Shown: positions 9,001-15,542 of the stretch, piece after piece
Position numbering within the stretch: position 1 is the stretch's first letter
Layout of the letters: each line of letters opens with the position of its first letter
IMG/VR virus record: IMGVR_UViG_3300006749_000038
Span: 1 to 38,703 of that record
DNA length: 38,703 nt
Source: a virus
Direction: 5' to 3' (one strand)
Position numbers and translations under genes: made by a program
The notes under the pieces: generated by a model
The model's input: the letters and a program-made list of their open reading frames with translations, nothing else
Told to the model about the DNA's origin: nothing
The model's database searches: none

Positions 9001-11298
9001 TGCTATTGATGCTGATCTAAATATAGCTAATCCTTTATCAGATATAGAAGCTGACGCATTAGCTGCGGTAGATGGTGATCCACCAATTGTTGCTGGAGTT
9101 AATATGCTATTTGCAGAAACAGATCCTAATATGGTAACGTCATCAGTAATAGTTCCGCCTTCAATTAATATTTTTGATGCAGTAATATCTCCAGTTGGTT
9201 GTATATGATATCCAGATGATGATATTTCTAATTGACCATTAGCTCCAGAAATAAATTGAGTTGCAGGATTTCCTAAGAAAAATGTTTCAGTGTGTACATC
9301 TAAAATACTAGGATTTGTTCGATATCTAAAGAAATTATTTGCATCAGAAACAAGTTCTAGTCCAACTCCTTCATATGATGTTGTTGCTTGTTGAGGTAAA
9401 GCAGATCCAGAAAATAATAAAAATCCTCCTCTTCCGCCTGTTATTGCTTGATTAAATCCTTCATATCCTAATGATCTAATATAGCCAGTATTTTGAAGTC
9501 CTACTATTTCTACACCTGAATTTAAAGAATCTGCAACAGTTAATGATCCAGTTAACATTGAAAAATCGCCGTCAATGTATCTATTGCCTCCTTCAAAAGG
9601 TTTGTTTCCTATAAAGCTAACTGTTTTACTTTTATTACCAGCAATATTATAATATTCTAATTTAAATGATAATTGATTATTACTTTTATGATGATTTGGA
9701 ATTAATGTACGTAATCTAGTATAATTTTCAGTAAACCCAAATTCTGAGTCTGATAATGTTTGAATTTCTGATAATTGCCATTGGCCGTTTTCTACTACAA
9801 AAAATATTGATGCTAATCCATCTTGATCAGCATTAAATATAAAACTAACATCATCATATCGTTGATTTGTAGCAGTTGTAGTAATTTCACCAATTTTTTT
9901 TCCTATCTTTATAGGTAATTCTAAATTTAATGGATCTGTTCCATCAAAATTAAAAGATGATCCAGATAAATAAATAGAAAGTTTTGAATCTTGTCCTGGA
10001 ATAATTTGTGTTGCAATTGCATCAAATTGTATTTTATATTGAGAGTCTTCAACAAAAACTCCAGAAATTGCATCTATAGATTTTACAACATGAACACTAT
10101 TTGGTGCTGATATGTCAGTAGAGCTACTAATTATCATAGCATTATTTAATGAACTTGTTGACCAAACTAATGTTGGGCCAGTTACTTCAGTATTTCCTAA
10201 AAATGTTTTTCCTTCCCAATATTCATTAATTAAACTTTGAGATGTAAAAAATCCTATAGAAACATCAGGTAAATCAGAACCAGTTGCATCTACAAATATT
10301 TCTGTTGCTGTTAAGTCTATATCATTAATTAATTCAAAATCTCCTATAGTTCCATCATTACTAGCATATAATTTTAATCTAGATACATCTCCAGATTGTG
10401 GATCTAAGTTCTTAACTTGCATTAATGCAAATGATTGCGAATTTTGAGTTGTTGCAAAATTTGGAGATACATTATATTCAATTGAATATGAAGAATTATC
10501 AAATTCATTATATCTTTGTATAGATAAACTTTGGCTAGTTGTAAATGTAAATGGTTTTTCTAATGATAGTGTTGTATCATTTAATACTTTTAATATTTTA
10601 GAAGTATAAATAGGAGTTGAATTTAAAGAAAAATTTGGTACTGGTTTAGGATTAATAGGATTTGTTACAGTTAATGTTCCACCCTTCATATCAGAATTAA
10701 ATTTTCCTCCAGTTAAAATAACTTTTGGATCATTATTTCGTTCAATGTATTGTATAGTACCTATATCATATGTTGTTGTTTGTAAACTTCCAGAAAATGA
10801 TCGATCTAATTGTACAGCTATTTGTTCTTCTATAGTTATAGTAGGTTCGTTTGTAAATATAATTTCACTACTATTCTGTATAGTTGGAGTTACCGGTATT
10901 ATTTTTGACCATTTTGCATTAACACGATTTTGAAAATTAAATGGTACTAATTGTCCGTTGAGTTGAAATATTTCAGTACCTAATATTATTGTTGCATCGC
11001 CTTCCGGCGTATCTGGATAAATATAAACTACAATAACTCTTGATCCGTCGTCTTCTAAATAATCAAGAATTTCATTGTATATTGGATCTCCATTAGCATC
11101 TATAACTTCTATTTCAATAAATGCACCAGTTACTAATGTATTTTGATTTCCTTGTAACTTTATTACATTTTTTCCTGCAGTTAATGTTGTAGGAAATTCA
11201 GTTATTCGAAATATATCTGGAGAAGTATCTGATGTGTCAGTAAAGAATACTTGTCTGTCAGATAATTTGGGATTATTTAATCGTCGTTTTCTTGGCAT
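1..11298 (-). CDS. Giant modular tail fibre protein, 3' end beyond the window
   Basis: The frame from the ATG at 11298 stays open for 3766 codons to base 1, so the C-terminus lies off the left edge. The N-terminus (MPRKRRLNNPKLSDRQ) is followed by several hundred residues of beta-rich sequence, probably the virion attachment part. After that come repeated fibre modules: stretches like ITASNANITG..GTIAGFNI, three tandem copies of a domain starting TTDSQVFSF, two copies of a domain starting GWKIS..NG and ending in LQGG, and collagen-like G-X-Y runs such as GTQGAQGDAGATGPTGP near 5590-5640. Near the left edge it has VTAGSGLTGGGTSGTVTL, a motif common just before the distal region of phage fibres, so an S74-type chaperone domain could lie just outside. 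It likely mediates host recognition. An AATATTTAT element lies 23 nt upstream of the start. That it is a fibre is a strong inference from composition and motifs; the receptor is unknown. Confidence 0.85.
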   Translation of the reverse strand, partial: MPRKRRLNNPKLSDRQVFFTDTSDTSPDIFRITEFPTTLTAGKNVIKLQGNQNTLVTGAFIEIEVIDANGDPIYNEILDYLEDDGSRVIVVYIYPDTPEGDATIILGTEIFQLNGQLVPFNFQNRVNAKWSKIIPVTPTIQNSSEIIFTNEPTITIEEQIAVQLDRSFSGSLQTTTYDIGTIQYIERNNDPKVILTGGKFNSDMKGGTLTVTNPINPKPVPNFSLNSTPIYTSKILKVLNDTTLSLEKPFTFTTSQSLSIQRYNEFDNSSYSIEYNVSPNFATTQNSQSFALMQVKNLDPQSGDVSRLKLYASNDGTIGDFELINDIDLTATEIFVDATGSDLPDVSIGFFTSQSLINEYWEGKTFLGNTEVTGPTLVWSTSSLNNAMIISSSTDISAPNSVHVVKSIDAISGVFVEDSQYKIQFDAIATQIIPGQDSKLSIYLSGSSFNFDGTDPLNLELPIKIGKKIGEITTTATNQRYDDVSFIFNADQDGLASIFFVVENGQWQLSEIQTLSDSEFGFTENYTRLRTLIPNHHKSNNQLSFKLEYYNIAGNKSKTVSFIGNKPFEGGNRYIDGDFSMLTGSLTVADSLNSGVEIVGLQNTGYIRSLGYEGFNQAITGGRGGFLLFSGSALPQQATTSYEGVGLELVSDANNFFRYRTNPSILDVHTETFFLGNPATQFISGANGQLEISSSGYHIQPTGDITASKILIEGGTITDDVTILGSVSANSILTPATIGGSPSTAANASASISDKGLAIFRSASIAGFVINPNEIRSADSELRLKADGNITASRVLLEGGTITDGVTILGSVTANSIQTPATIGGSPSTPTNASSSISDQGLAIFRSASIGGWDITTASIQGGNLIMKPQGILQTRDFASGFKGWKISSEGNGTAEFENVRIRGTLRTTTFEKESVNAVGGQLWVTNATTISGSNVTANDTTMSVANASGFTVGEILLAKKVDGTGFQTEYLLVESASVDGNNSNADEVHGRIYIQRGYGSGSAGSFVGDLASTSQSYDEGQVIVSTGLSGSGYIKMNANPRDSNTPFIDIVERTGSGLYDVDLKVRLGDLSGLANSDYVFGNPTPGFGLATDNVFLQGGIIANTGSIAGIEMESSKLYIGAGNHANSDTGFYVDSGSNFSLGDKLTWDGSALTVRGQLRLESGQTVDDAINEATASNTAKSLILTTDSQVMAFASASSNLATPSNIIFSIAQQNLTASISASNVTITTAQGGNVTGFDFDTNSISFNSAGLVSGIVSGSITFAGALSGGGLNSDKDNFPVSIEVSGDSLTDTTSLFKVEGGSAGASGSDGAAGAAGADGIDAVTAFLTNESHTFSADESGTISSFDGGSTDMIVFEGITNVTSSYSFSRTNGTGVSSNITNNTITVTGLTSDTGSINITATSGSTSLTKIMSLAKSKAGSDGDPGSSAKLITLTTDSQVFSFPSASSSDAIDDDILFIINQQNLDSAVVSSNITIKDSGGNTLTNPSLITDVTSGTGQVSGSITFSGTVGGNKTKLPLTIEVARDSVSDTTRIFKLEGGSSGSDGSDGATGADGQASITAFLTNESHTFPASADGTVPDFSTGTTEMIVFLGLDNVTSSFTFTGSNSNGVTATSSSNSLTVTGMSHDSGSINFTAVSASVSLTKTMNLAKSKTGESGSTAKTLVLTTDSQVFSFPSASSTTALDDDILIIINQQNLSDTIGTGDLTIKDSSGTTLSDPTLVADVTNGSGQVSGSITFSSTVSSTKSKLPLTIEVTKDGLSDTTRIFKLDGGSSGSDGAAGAAGADGAPAVTGFLTNESHTFPADSSGTVSSFADGTSEMIVFVGLTNSTSSFTYTGSNTIGVTATSSSNAITVTGMAHDSGSINFTANSASVSITKTMTLAKSRQGTQGAQGDAGATGPTGPNFDFLTGSLSEVDTTGGLSKGLLMTSTVLGFHEAIAEGDGTNATINDFTSFLDNTGNFFIGKNTAAHFAFSSASAQLLISGSNVDIQTPKFFLGKDDVQFISGANGELEISSSGYHIQPTGDITASKFLLRGGRITSDVTIEGSVSANSILVPAGLSVSEASASISDQGLAIFRSASIAGFTVSEEEIRSANSNLRLKASGQVTASTLLLNGGSVAGMPVSNDEIAVGSVLKMKDSGQITGSKVLFDGGDIAGFNINTIGIKSSNSNLILSASGQITASDANITGDIVANTITANTAGTIAGFNINSVGIKSSNSNLILSASGQITASNAQISGKITATEGTIGNWDIIGDTLSSVNASNKGIILDADTSSPTIEVREDDNNRIRIFHTTATDFGIIGTQGGNNVFLLGDPGGNGNKISSWAFDDKKLSSFKTSTQDKFGIRIDADYQLMTFHGDSGEGKNNIGDNDADNVMLAIGQLTDDVFGIKGFDVAGNRLFELSPTRNVIGGLTISDTKLSTTSYTISSSTDTNDPASFISSSLFKVSAGGIITGSRVLLEGGVVGGFELSTNEIKSSNNNLRMKSSGQITGSDVLFDGGTIGGFTLTSDTITGSNIVIDSAGSIQTADYASDLKGWKISAQDNGFAEFENAKIRGTLSTAVFEKETVNAVGGQLYVANSTTLTSSALHTSPDYLPTDTTMSVVNVTGFSIGEILSAKKVSSTGFGTEYIFVESSSRNDSSSDDDFSGNIFVQRGYSGSLPADSGFSSASLGDSPGAAQSYSGSQVLVSTGKVGSGFIRLNANPNNQATPFIDIVERTGSAIYDIALKARLGDLSGLAGSSIVFGNQAPGFGLATDNVYLQGGITATFGQIGGFAITSTAISSSNDTLILRGDTGQITGSKVLLDGGEIAGFDINSVGIKSSNSNLILSASGNITASNANITGDIIANTITANTAGTIAGFNINSVGIKSSNSNLILSASGNMTASNAQITGKIVAESGTIGGFNIGTDLDSTSGTLKLKGALGQITGSKALLTGGEIGGFDISTNTLTGNDSGGERIRLDVKSGEYTVDGEDSFGIILGSNPGELIDNTSLPFFAATKDDGSRTIFRAGDANQFIKFDTGGSPKLFISSSTYFLGAANQFISGANGNIEISSSNFHLDNNGNVSMTGTITATAGDIGGFNLSSDAIASSNGNLVLSGSGRITASAGLIGGFELSANKFEGTPEIISVVSQSVTNTNVSCSFIAMNNAPSSGQLNVSIDYFSTSQLTNDATGNKNSGLVDVNFWNGLAQAGNLYVLATEQGEFETQKALFAEVDGEGTPFAAVSVAKVGNFGTPSAKFFSLDGFMVASSSFDGDLYFINDSEYSDANSLIFVSGANQTTTFNSEKQSILLDSANKSLSIATGSYTDTGIQLQYNNGNPRFFVGTDTGSHFKYDSNIISISSSNFNVTPAGEVSAKQIELTDYAKADYFVFKLLKINVANSGSFFEQYTTGGKNYTKLVLDGSLGGGIAQSVRIECVPNNPIGMIQPPIKSNSQGHEVTIECATSAVGYAALVAVSGSSAYAYGFYGDADDWFYQLFQTRVYPAGGSVTYGGGSVGDIGAASGRVMVQNSGQRFRFVRSAYDFRLLGVSSYDTTAAGTFNSQGLVCFHSGLKTTNGPIGIGIGATSKVTAGYALEVDNIVDRNGTTTDDAYFHGNIKVDGGFRDSSGDLGSSGQILSSTGTGTNWIANSGGGGSGDIEGVTAGSGLTGGGTSGTVTLNIGAGTGIDVGADDISVDVSDFMTNGSNNRVVTATGADGMNAEANMTFDGTNLLVSDDSNAYANIGRTRVGYATYSDYGYVSHRDMTGAGQYALLQSSVGDTFINAATSKTL
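2644..2884 (-). repeat. Fibre repeat module A, copy 2
   Basis: Translates to a segment with SSNSNLILSASG, ITASNANITGDI, ANTITANTAGTIAGFNI and a second SSNSNLILSASG. It closely matches the stretch at about 4600-4840, including much of the DNA. This ITAS/NITG/GFNI pattern recurs in weaker form throughout the fibre and probably forms stacked beta elements of a trimeric shaft. Confidence 0.75.
3015..3705 (-). repeat. Fibre repeat module C, copy 2
   Basis: A ~230-residue domain running from GWKISAQDNG through AEFENAKIRGTL, VNAVGGQLYV, DTTMSVVNVTGF, EYIFVESSS, VQRGY, VLVSTGKVGSGFI and DIVERTGSAIYDI to GLATDNVYLQGG. The same domain occurs again at about 7998-8660. Similar modules are found in fibres and tail-tip proteins of other phages; the copies here are clearly paralogous. 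Limits are approximate. Confidence 0.75.
4600..4840 (-). repeat. Fibre repeat module A, copy 1
   Basis: This is the partner of the repeat at about 2644-2884. It carries the same succession of SSNSNLILSASG, ITASDANITGDI and NTAGTIAGFNI. The two copies are nearly identical in protein and similar in DNA, which suggests a fairly recent duplication or gene conversion within the gene. Limits are approximate. Confidence 0.75.
5640..7765 (-). repeat. Three tandem copies of a ~700-bp fibre module
   Basis: Inside the giant fibre gene three consecutive units of about 690-750 bp can be read, at roughly 7018-7765, 6325-7017 and 5640-6324. Each begins with TTDSQV(F/M), runs through QQNL, GSITFSG, (L/V)xIEV, a G/S/D-rich collagen-like linker (GSDGAAGAAGADG), then LTNESHTF, a DMIVF or EMIVF strand, VTGxxxDTGSIN or similar, and closes with SLAKSK or TLAKSR. 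The copies are diverged at DNA level, so the duplication is old. Boundaries are approximate because they were set by eye on the translation. Confidence 0.8.
7998..8660 (-). repeat. Fibre repeat module C, copy 1
   Basis: This is the first copy, in reading order, of the GWKIS..LQGG domain, with GWKISSEGNG, AEFENVRIRGTL, VNAVGGQLWV, DTTMSVANASGF, EYLLVESAS, IQRGYG, VIVSTGLSGSGYI and ERTGSGLYDVDL. It pairs with the copy at about 3015-3705. Limits are approximate. Confidence 0.75.
8745..9050 (-). repeat. Fibre short repeats (GLAIFRSASI)
   Basis: Two units with SISDKGLAIFRSASIAGF and SISDQGLAIFRSASIGGW lie at about 9001-9050 and 8747-8795. A third occurs near 5053-5100 (SDQGLAIFRSASIAGF). Each is flanked by ITAS..LLEGG-type strands. 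They show that the fibre grew by repeated duplication of the same shaft unit. Confidence 0.7.
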
Positions 11299-11303
11299 TT
11301 TCG

Positions 11304-11339
11304 TACATACTTCTTTTTTTAATAAATATTAAGTATGTA
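11304..11339 (-). other. Inverted repeat enclosing the promoter motif of the fibre gene
   Basis: TACATACTT (11304-11312) and AAGTATGTA (11331-11339) form perfect 9-bp arms around an 18-nt loop that contains the AATATTTAT motif. The distal arm lies in the end of the upstream gene. It could be a hairpin in read-through RNA or an operator. No long T-tract follows, so a terminator role is uncertain. Confidence 0.5.
11322..11330 (-). promoter_or_regulatory. Candidate late-promoter motif AATATTTAT (fibre gene)
   Basis: On the coding strand AATATTTAT ends 23 nt before the fibre ATG. It overlaps the stop codon of the upstream gene. The same element precedes seven other genes in the window, always in gene orientation. 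A promoter role is inferred from recurrence and position. Confidence 0.45.
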
Positions 11340-14300
11340 GAATCTGGCTAAAATTTTCTATTTTATTTACTTCAATTAAGTTGTCTACCATATCTCTCAT
11401 AGATTCAACATGAGATATTATAATAGAAAAATCAAATTTTGTTCTAAAATATTCAAATAAATTTGTAACTGCAGAAATATGTTCTCTATCTAAACTACCC
11501 CATCCTTCATCTATTGCTATGAAATTTGGTCTTGGTAGTGCTGAAACATTAATTAATGCTACACGAATTGCTAATGATGAAATAAATCGTTCCATTCCAG
11601 ATGTTAATTCTAATGGCCAAAAATTATCTTCATCGTATATAATATATCCATTGATATTTTTACCATCTGTATTTAACACCATATTGAAATCAACAACTTG
11701 ATTTAAGACATTGTTTATTTCTGTTTCAATTTTTGGTAATGCTTTTTTAATTAATTCATAAGGAACACCATCACGCTTTACAGAATGTAAATAATATTCA
11801 TATGCTTTATATTCAGTTTCTAATTGTTTATAAGTATCCAATTGTTCTAACGCTGTTTTCTTCTTTGTTTTAGCAACTTCAATTTCGCCATGATTAGATT
11901 TAATCTTATCAGTAATTGATTTCAATGTAGATACAATATCTGTTATTAATTTCTTTTTGTTAGATATTTTTTCATCAATTGATTTGTTATGAATAATTGC
12001 AGATTCGTTCTTTTTAAATAGATCTTGTCTTTCTAAACAAGTTTCCAATTCTGATTCTTTTGTTTGCATATCACTTTCTAATACTTGTAATTGCAATTCT
12101 TGTTTATCCAATTTATTTCTAATATCTTGTTTTTCTTGAATTTTGTCTATTTTGTCTTGTAAAATATTTAGTTTCATTTTAGAAGATCGTTGAATTTGTT
12201 CTTGTTTTAATAAAACTTTTTCTTTTATTGGAATTTGTTTTTCTGCTTCTTTAGCTTCCTTTACAAATATATTTTCAACACAATATTTACATGTATGATC
12301 ATATTCATGATCTTTTAAATGATCAATTTTTTCTTGTAAATATATGAGTTCTGATTGATGTGTATGTATCCATTTAGTGGATTCTTTTAAAGATTTATTA
12401 ACGTTGTCTTTTTTTATATTAAGAACATTTAAATCTGCTTGAAAGTCATATTCAGATCCTACTTTACATTGACTATTTAATATTTTAATTGTATCTTCTA
12501 ATTCTGAAATATTATTTTGTAATTTTTCAATATCTTCTTCTAAATATGTTTGTGTATCTTGTAACTCTTTAATATCTGGGCCTTCGTATGACATTGGTTG
12601 TTTGGATTCAATTAATTCTACAATTTCATTTTGTAAATTATTTCTTGAATCTTGTAATTCATTATCTGTTTTTTCTAAATCAATAATTGTATCTTGATTT
12701 TCAATAATGATATCGTCAGATTCTTTAATAATAGATCCAAAGTCTGTTTTTTTATATTCTTTTAACTTACCAGACGTTTCTTTTATTTCTTCTGATGCTA
12801 AATGATATAATTGCTCAAATACAGTAGTATCTAAAAATTGCGATAATAAATCTTTTCGTTCTCTTTGTGATTTTTCTATAAAATTATTATTATCAGCTTG
12901 CAAAGAAAATGCAGTTAAAATAAAATCATCATATGTTCCTAAGTATCGCCTAATACTTTTATTTGTATCACTTCTTTCTTCTCCATTTAAATTTTGATCT
13001 TGATTATAAAAATTAACATTTACTTTTACATGTCCATGTTTTAATGTTATTCCTTCTCTTTCAATAGTATATAATTTATCATTTAACATAAATTTAAATA
13101 CACCTTTAAATCCGGACTTTTTGTTATTTAAAACTTCTTTTGATTTACTTGTTTTACTACATTTATCGAATATAGTATATGTTATTGCATCAAGCAAAGA
13201 TGATTTACCAGATGCGTTAGCAGCAAATAATCCTATAACATCTGACAGTTTTGAGAAATCTACTTTATTATTTTCTCCATAAGAAAACATATTATTAAAT
13301 TCAAATGATACTGGATGCCAAGTTACATTTCTTACTGATTCTAAAACTGGTAGTTTTGAGTTAATTGTTCTATTAATATGTCGTATAGCATCAAGTTCTT
13401 TTTTATCTGCATCTGGATGATTATCTTCTATAAATTGTGTTATTAGATTATTTTGATGTTCTACATCTCTAACATTTCCAATAGTTATTGATCCATTTTG
13501 ATTATTTTCAATATGATTTGCACTACGTTGTATAGATATATCTTGAACTTTATATTTTTTTCTAATAGTTGCAATTAATTTTTTGATATCAGATGCATCA
13601 GTATCATTAAATTTAATTCGTACTCTAGGTTTATTAGGAACACGTTTAGGAGAGTTAATAATTTTGCCATTATCTACTTCAAATGTCACATATCCATATT
13701 CATTTTCAATTTCAATAAATTCTGATGTACGATCTGGAAGATCCCATACTAATATACCATGATTAAGTGCTTCTCCGTGGTTTTGTTGAATTAATGATCC
13801 AGGATATCCAATAGTTTTTTGAGTGTTTAAGAACTGTGCAGGTTTGTGTATATCGCCTAGTAATGTTAAATCATGTCCTTCGAATAATTCAGTAGTTACA
13901 TGTTCATTTGATATTTGAAATCCAATATCTGTTTTAGCACTATGTACAGCTCCATGATGTAATGCTATTTTATAATGAGCTTCAAAATCTTTTGCTTTAA
14001 TATAATTTTTTGGAGCCACATCAACAGCCATATGATTAAATACAACGTTAGCAAATTTAAATAATCCATTATCTTTTATAAAATGTATATTATTATTATT
14101 AATAACATTTAGTATTGGAGATAATGCGTCCAATCGATATAAATTATTTAAATTCATATCATGATTTCCTAATATAACAATTGTAGGTAAATGAAATCCA
14201 TTAAAGAACTTAGTTAACATATTAATTAATTCTGGTGACATATCTAATTTTGAATGTACAATATCTCCAGTTAATACACAAATACTTTGATCAGTTGCAT

Positions 14301-14439
14301 GTTGTGCTATATGTAAAAATAAATTTTCAAATACTTGTTCATATTCTTTATGTCGTTTTAATGTACGAATATGAACGTCAGATATATGAAATATTTTATC
14401 AATTGAAGTTATATTTGTTTTTAATGTTTTTATTTCCAT
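11329..14439 (-). CDS. Fused Mre11-Rad50 (gp47-gp46) recombination nuclease/ATPase
   Basis: This one 1036-residue protein contains both halves of the recombination nuclease that T4 encodes as gp47 and gp46 and E. coli as SbcD and SbcC. Residues 15-200 show the calcineurin-like phosphodiesterase motifs: D21-x-H23, GD at 58-59, GNHD at 91-94, HH at 161-162 and GDIH at 195-198. Residues 375-570 form the N-terminal ABC half with Walker A AANASGKSS (406-414). Long coiled coils flank a zinc-hook motif CKYC at 717-720. The C-terminal ABC half has the signature LTSGMERF (945-952), Walker B FIAIDE (973-978) and a GSLD D-loop. The P-loop has Ala where the family usually has its first and third Gly. The role is end processing in recombination-dependent replication and possibly host DNA breakdown. 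The start overlaps the end of the primase gene by 10 nt. No frameshift or second start separates the halves. Confidence 0.92.
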   Translation of the reverse strand: MEIKTLKTNITSIDKIFHISDVHIRTLKRHKEYEQVFENLFLHIAQHATDQSICVLTGDIVHSKLDMSPELINMLTKFFNGFHLPTIVILGNHDMNLNNLYRLDALSPILNVINNNNIHFIKDNGLFKFANVVFNHMAVDVAPKNYIKAKDFEAHYKIALHHGAVHSAKTDIGFQISNEHVTTELFEGHDLTLLGDIHKPAQFLNTQKTIGYPGSLIQQNHGEALNHGILVWDLPDRTSEFIEIENEYGYVTFEVDNGKIINSPKRVPNKPRVRIKFNDTDASDIKKLIATIRKKYKVQDISIQRSANHIENNQNGSITIGNVRDVEHQNNLITQFIEDNHPDADKKELDAIRHINRTINSKLPVLESVRNVTWHPVSFEFNNMFSYGENNKVDFSKLSDVIGLFAANASGKSSLLDAITYTIFDKCSKTSKSKEVLNNKKSGFKGVFKFMLNDKLYTIEREGITLKHGHVKVNVNFYNQDQNLNGEERSDTNKSIRRYLGTYDDFILTAFSLQADNNNFIEKSQRERKDLLSQFLDTTVFEQLYHLASEEIKETSGKLKEYKKTDFGSIIKESDDIIIENQDTIIDLEKTDNELQDSRNNLQNEIVELIESKQPMSYEGPDIKELQDTQTYLEEDIEKLQNNISELEDTIKILNSQCKVGSEYDFQADLNVLNIKKDNVNKSLKESTKWIHTHQSELIYLQEKIDHLKDHEYDHTCKYCVENIFVKEAKEAEKQIPIKEKVLLKQEQIQRSSKMKLNILQDKIDKIQEKQDIRNKLDKQELQLQVLESDMQTKESELETCLERQDLFKKNESAIIHNKSIDEKISNKKKLITDIVSTLKSITDKIKSNHGEIEVAKTKKKTALEQLDTYKQLETEYKAYEYYLHSVKRDGVPYELIKKALPKIETEINNVLNQVVDFNMVLNTDGKNINGYIIYDEDNFWPLELTSGMERFISSLAIRVALINVSALPRPNFIAIDEGWGSLDREHISAVTNLFEYFRTKFDFSIIISHVESMRDMVDNLIEVNKIENFSQILHT

Positions 14440-15377
14440 AGTGAATTTATTTCCATGTGCATCATTTCTTCAAAAGAAAATTGATACGTGTCTTGAATTT
14501 TTTCAGTAATTTTTTTATATCCCAATTCATTCGGATCTTGTTTGTCTAATTTAACCAAATGTACAGTTATTCCTTCTCCCATAAATGTTTTTGCTATATT
14601 TTTTGCATTAATAATTGCATCATTATCTAAACATATATTAATTTCTTTAACTCCTTCTTCTATAATTTTCATTCGTAATTTTGGGTTAATTTGTTTTCCA
14701 AATAATGGTATTGCATTTCTTTTAATTGTAATTGCGTCAAAGGCTCCTTCACATAATGTAATTGGTTCATTCCAGTTAATTAACATACCAAATCCTATTA
14801 TATCTTTTGAAACTTTTGGATTTTTATGTTTATATGGATCATTTTCATAAAATGCTCTAGATACAAAATAATTTAATTGACCGTTTTCGTCATAACTAGG
14901 GATAATAATTTTACCAGAATATAAACCATCTTCAGCATACCCAATTCTATATCTAATTATATCAAATATTGTTATTCCACGTTTTTGTAAATAATATATT
15001 GCGTTACGATAGTCTGGCGTATTATTTTTTAACCAAAGTGGTTTAAATTCTTCTGGTAATTGTATTTGTTCTTCATTTTTTGTTATTTCTGTAGAAAGAT
15101 TTCTATACTTTGATCTTTCAATTATTTTACCTAATTTTTCAAATTTGTCTTTTGATAAATTTAATTGTTTAAATAAAGAATGTATTGATCTACCTTTTTT
15201 ATCAGATATCCAACAATGCCATGGATTTTGTCCGTTACTATCAGTATTAATATCAATTTCTAATTTAGGTTTATAATGTGATGTAAATGGAGAGAAAAAC
15301 GCAATATTATTACCAGATGTTTGCTTACCTTTACCTAAAACAGACTCTAAGAGTTGAAGTAGTTTTAAATTCTTCAT
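14430..15377 (-). CDS. DnaG-type DNA primase with degenerate zinc domain
   Basis: This 315-residue protein makes RNA primers for lagging-strand synthesis and is the likely counterpart of T4 gp61. The C-terminal TOPRIM fold is clear: LCEGAFDA with the metal-binding Glu at 210, and CLDNDA with Asp251 and Asp253. The N-terminus (about 25-72) aligns with the CHC2-type zinc domain, with SPFTSHYKPKL and WHCWISDKKGRS. The usual ligands (CPFH and CWVC) are mostly replaced, leaving only Cys55, so zinc binding is probably lost. The middle (about 120-180) resembles the primase catalytic linker, with RGI, IGYAEDG and a strand ending in FVSRAF. It lies directly before the Mre11-Rad50 gene and overlaps it by 10 nt. 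A sigma70-like promoter lies just upstream, giving a nearly leaderless transcript. No helicase gene is nearby. Confidence 0.85.
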   Translation of the reverse strand: MKNLKLLQLLESVLGKGKQTSGNNIAFFSPFTSHYKPKLEIDINTDSNGQNPWHCWISDKKGRSIHSLFKQLNLSKDKFEKLGKIIERSKYRNLSTEITKNEEQIQLPEEFKPLWLKNNTPDYRNAIYYLQKRGITIFDIIRYRIGYAEDGLYSGKIIIPSYDENGQLNYFVSRAFYENDPYKHKNPKVSKDIIGFGMLINWNEPITLCEGAFDAITIKRNAIPLFGKQINPKLRMKIIEEGVKEINICLDNDAIINAKNIAKTFMGEGITVHLVKLDKQDPNELGYKKITEKIQDTYQFSFEEMMHMEINSLWK

Positions 15378-15384
15378 ATAATTT

Positions 15385-15412
15385 ATTATAAGAAAATTTA
15401 CTGAAAGATCAA
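15385..15412 (-). promoter_or_regulatory. Sigma70-like promoter before the primase
   Basis: On the minus strand TTGATC (15412-15407) and TATAAT (15390-15385) are separated by 16 bp, close to the bacterial consensus. The -10 box ends only 7 nt before the primase ATG, so the leader would be very short. It implies that the primase and the recombination nuclease are read early by host polymerase. Such AT-rich DNA gives chance matches, so this is a prediction. Confidence 0.5.
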
Positions 15413-15436
15413 AATAATTGGCTTATTATAATATAT

Positions 15437-15461
15437 GTTAGACACAATTAATCGGTCTAAC
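15437..15461 (-). other. Perfect 7-bp inverted repeat in the pre-primase spacer
   Basis: GTTAGAC (15437-15443) and GTCTAAC (15455-15461) flank an 11-nt loop. It lies in the 165-bp spacer 15378-15542, the longest gap without a gene here; no ORF over about 10 codons starts in it. The spacer also holds the sigma70-like promoter. No T-tract follows on the minus strand, so it may be an operator or an RNA structure rather than a terminator. Confidence 0.4.
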
Positions 15462-15542
15462 GATTCATCATTTAATAATATACATTATATTAAACGATTT
15501 CATCTTTTTATTAACTTACATTAAAAAAATAATGATTATTTT

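Noticed and set aside
200-10933. Plus-strand open frames of 60-130 codons across the left third (e.g. 2684-3067, 4703-5089, 7421-7663)
   Set aside because: They are antisense to the uninterrupted giant fibre frame, have no ribosome sites, and their Pro/Ile/Val-rich repetitive translations follow directly from the repeated fibre codons.
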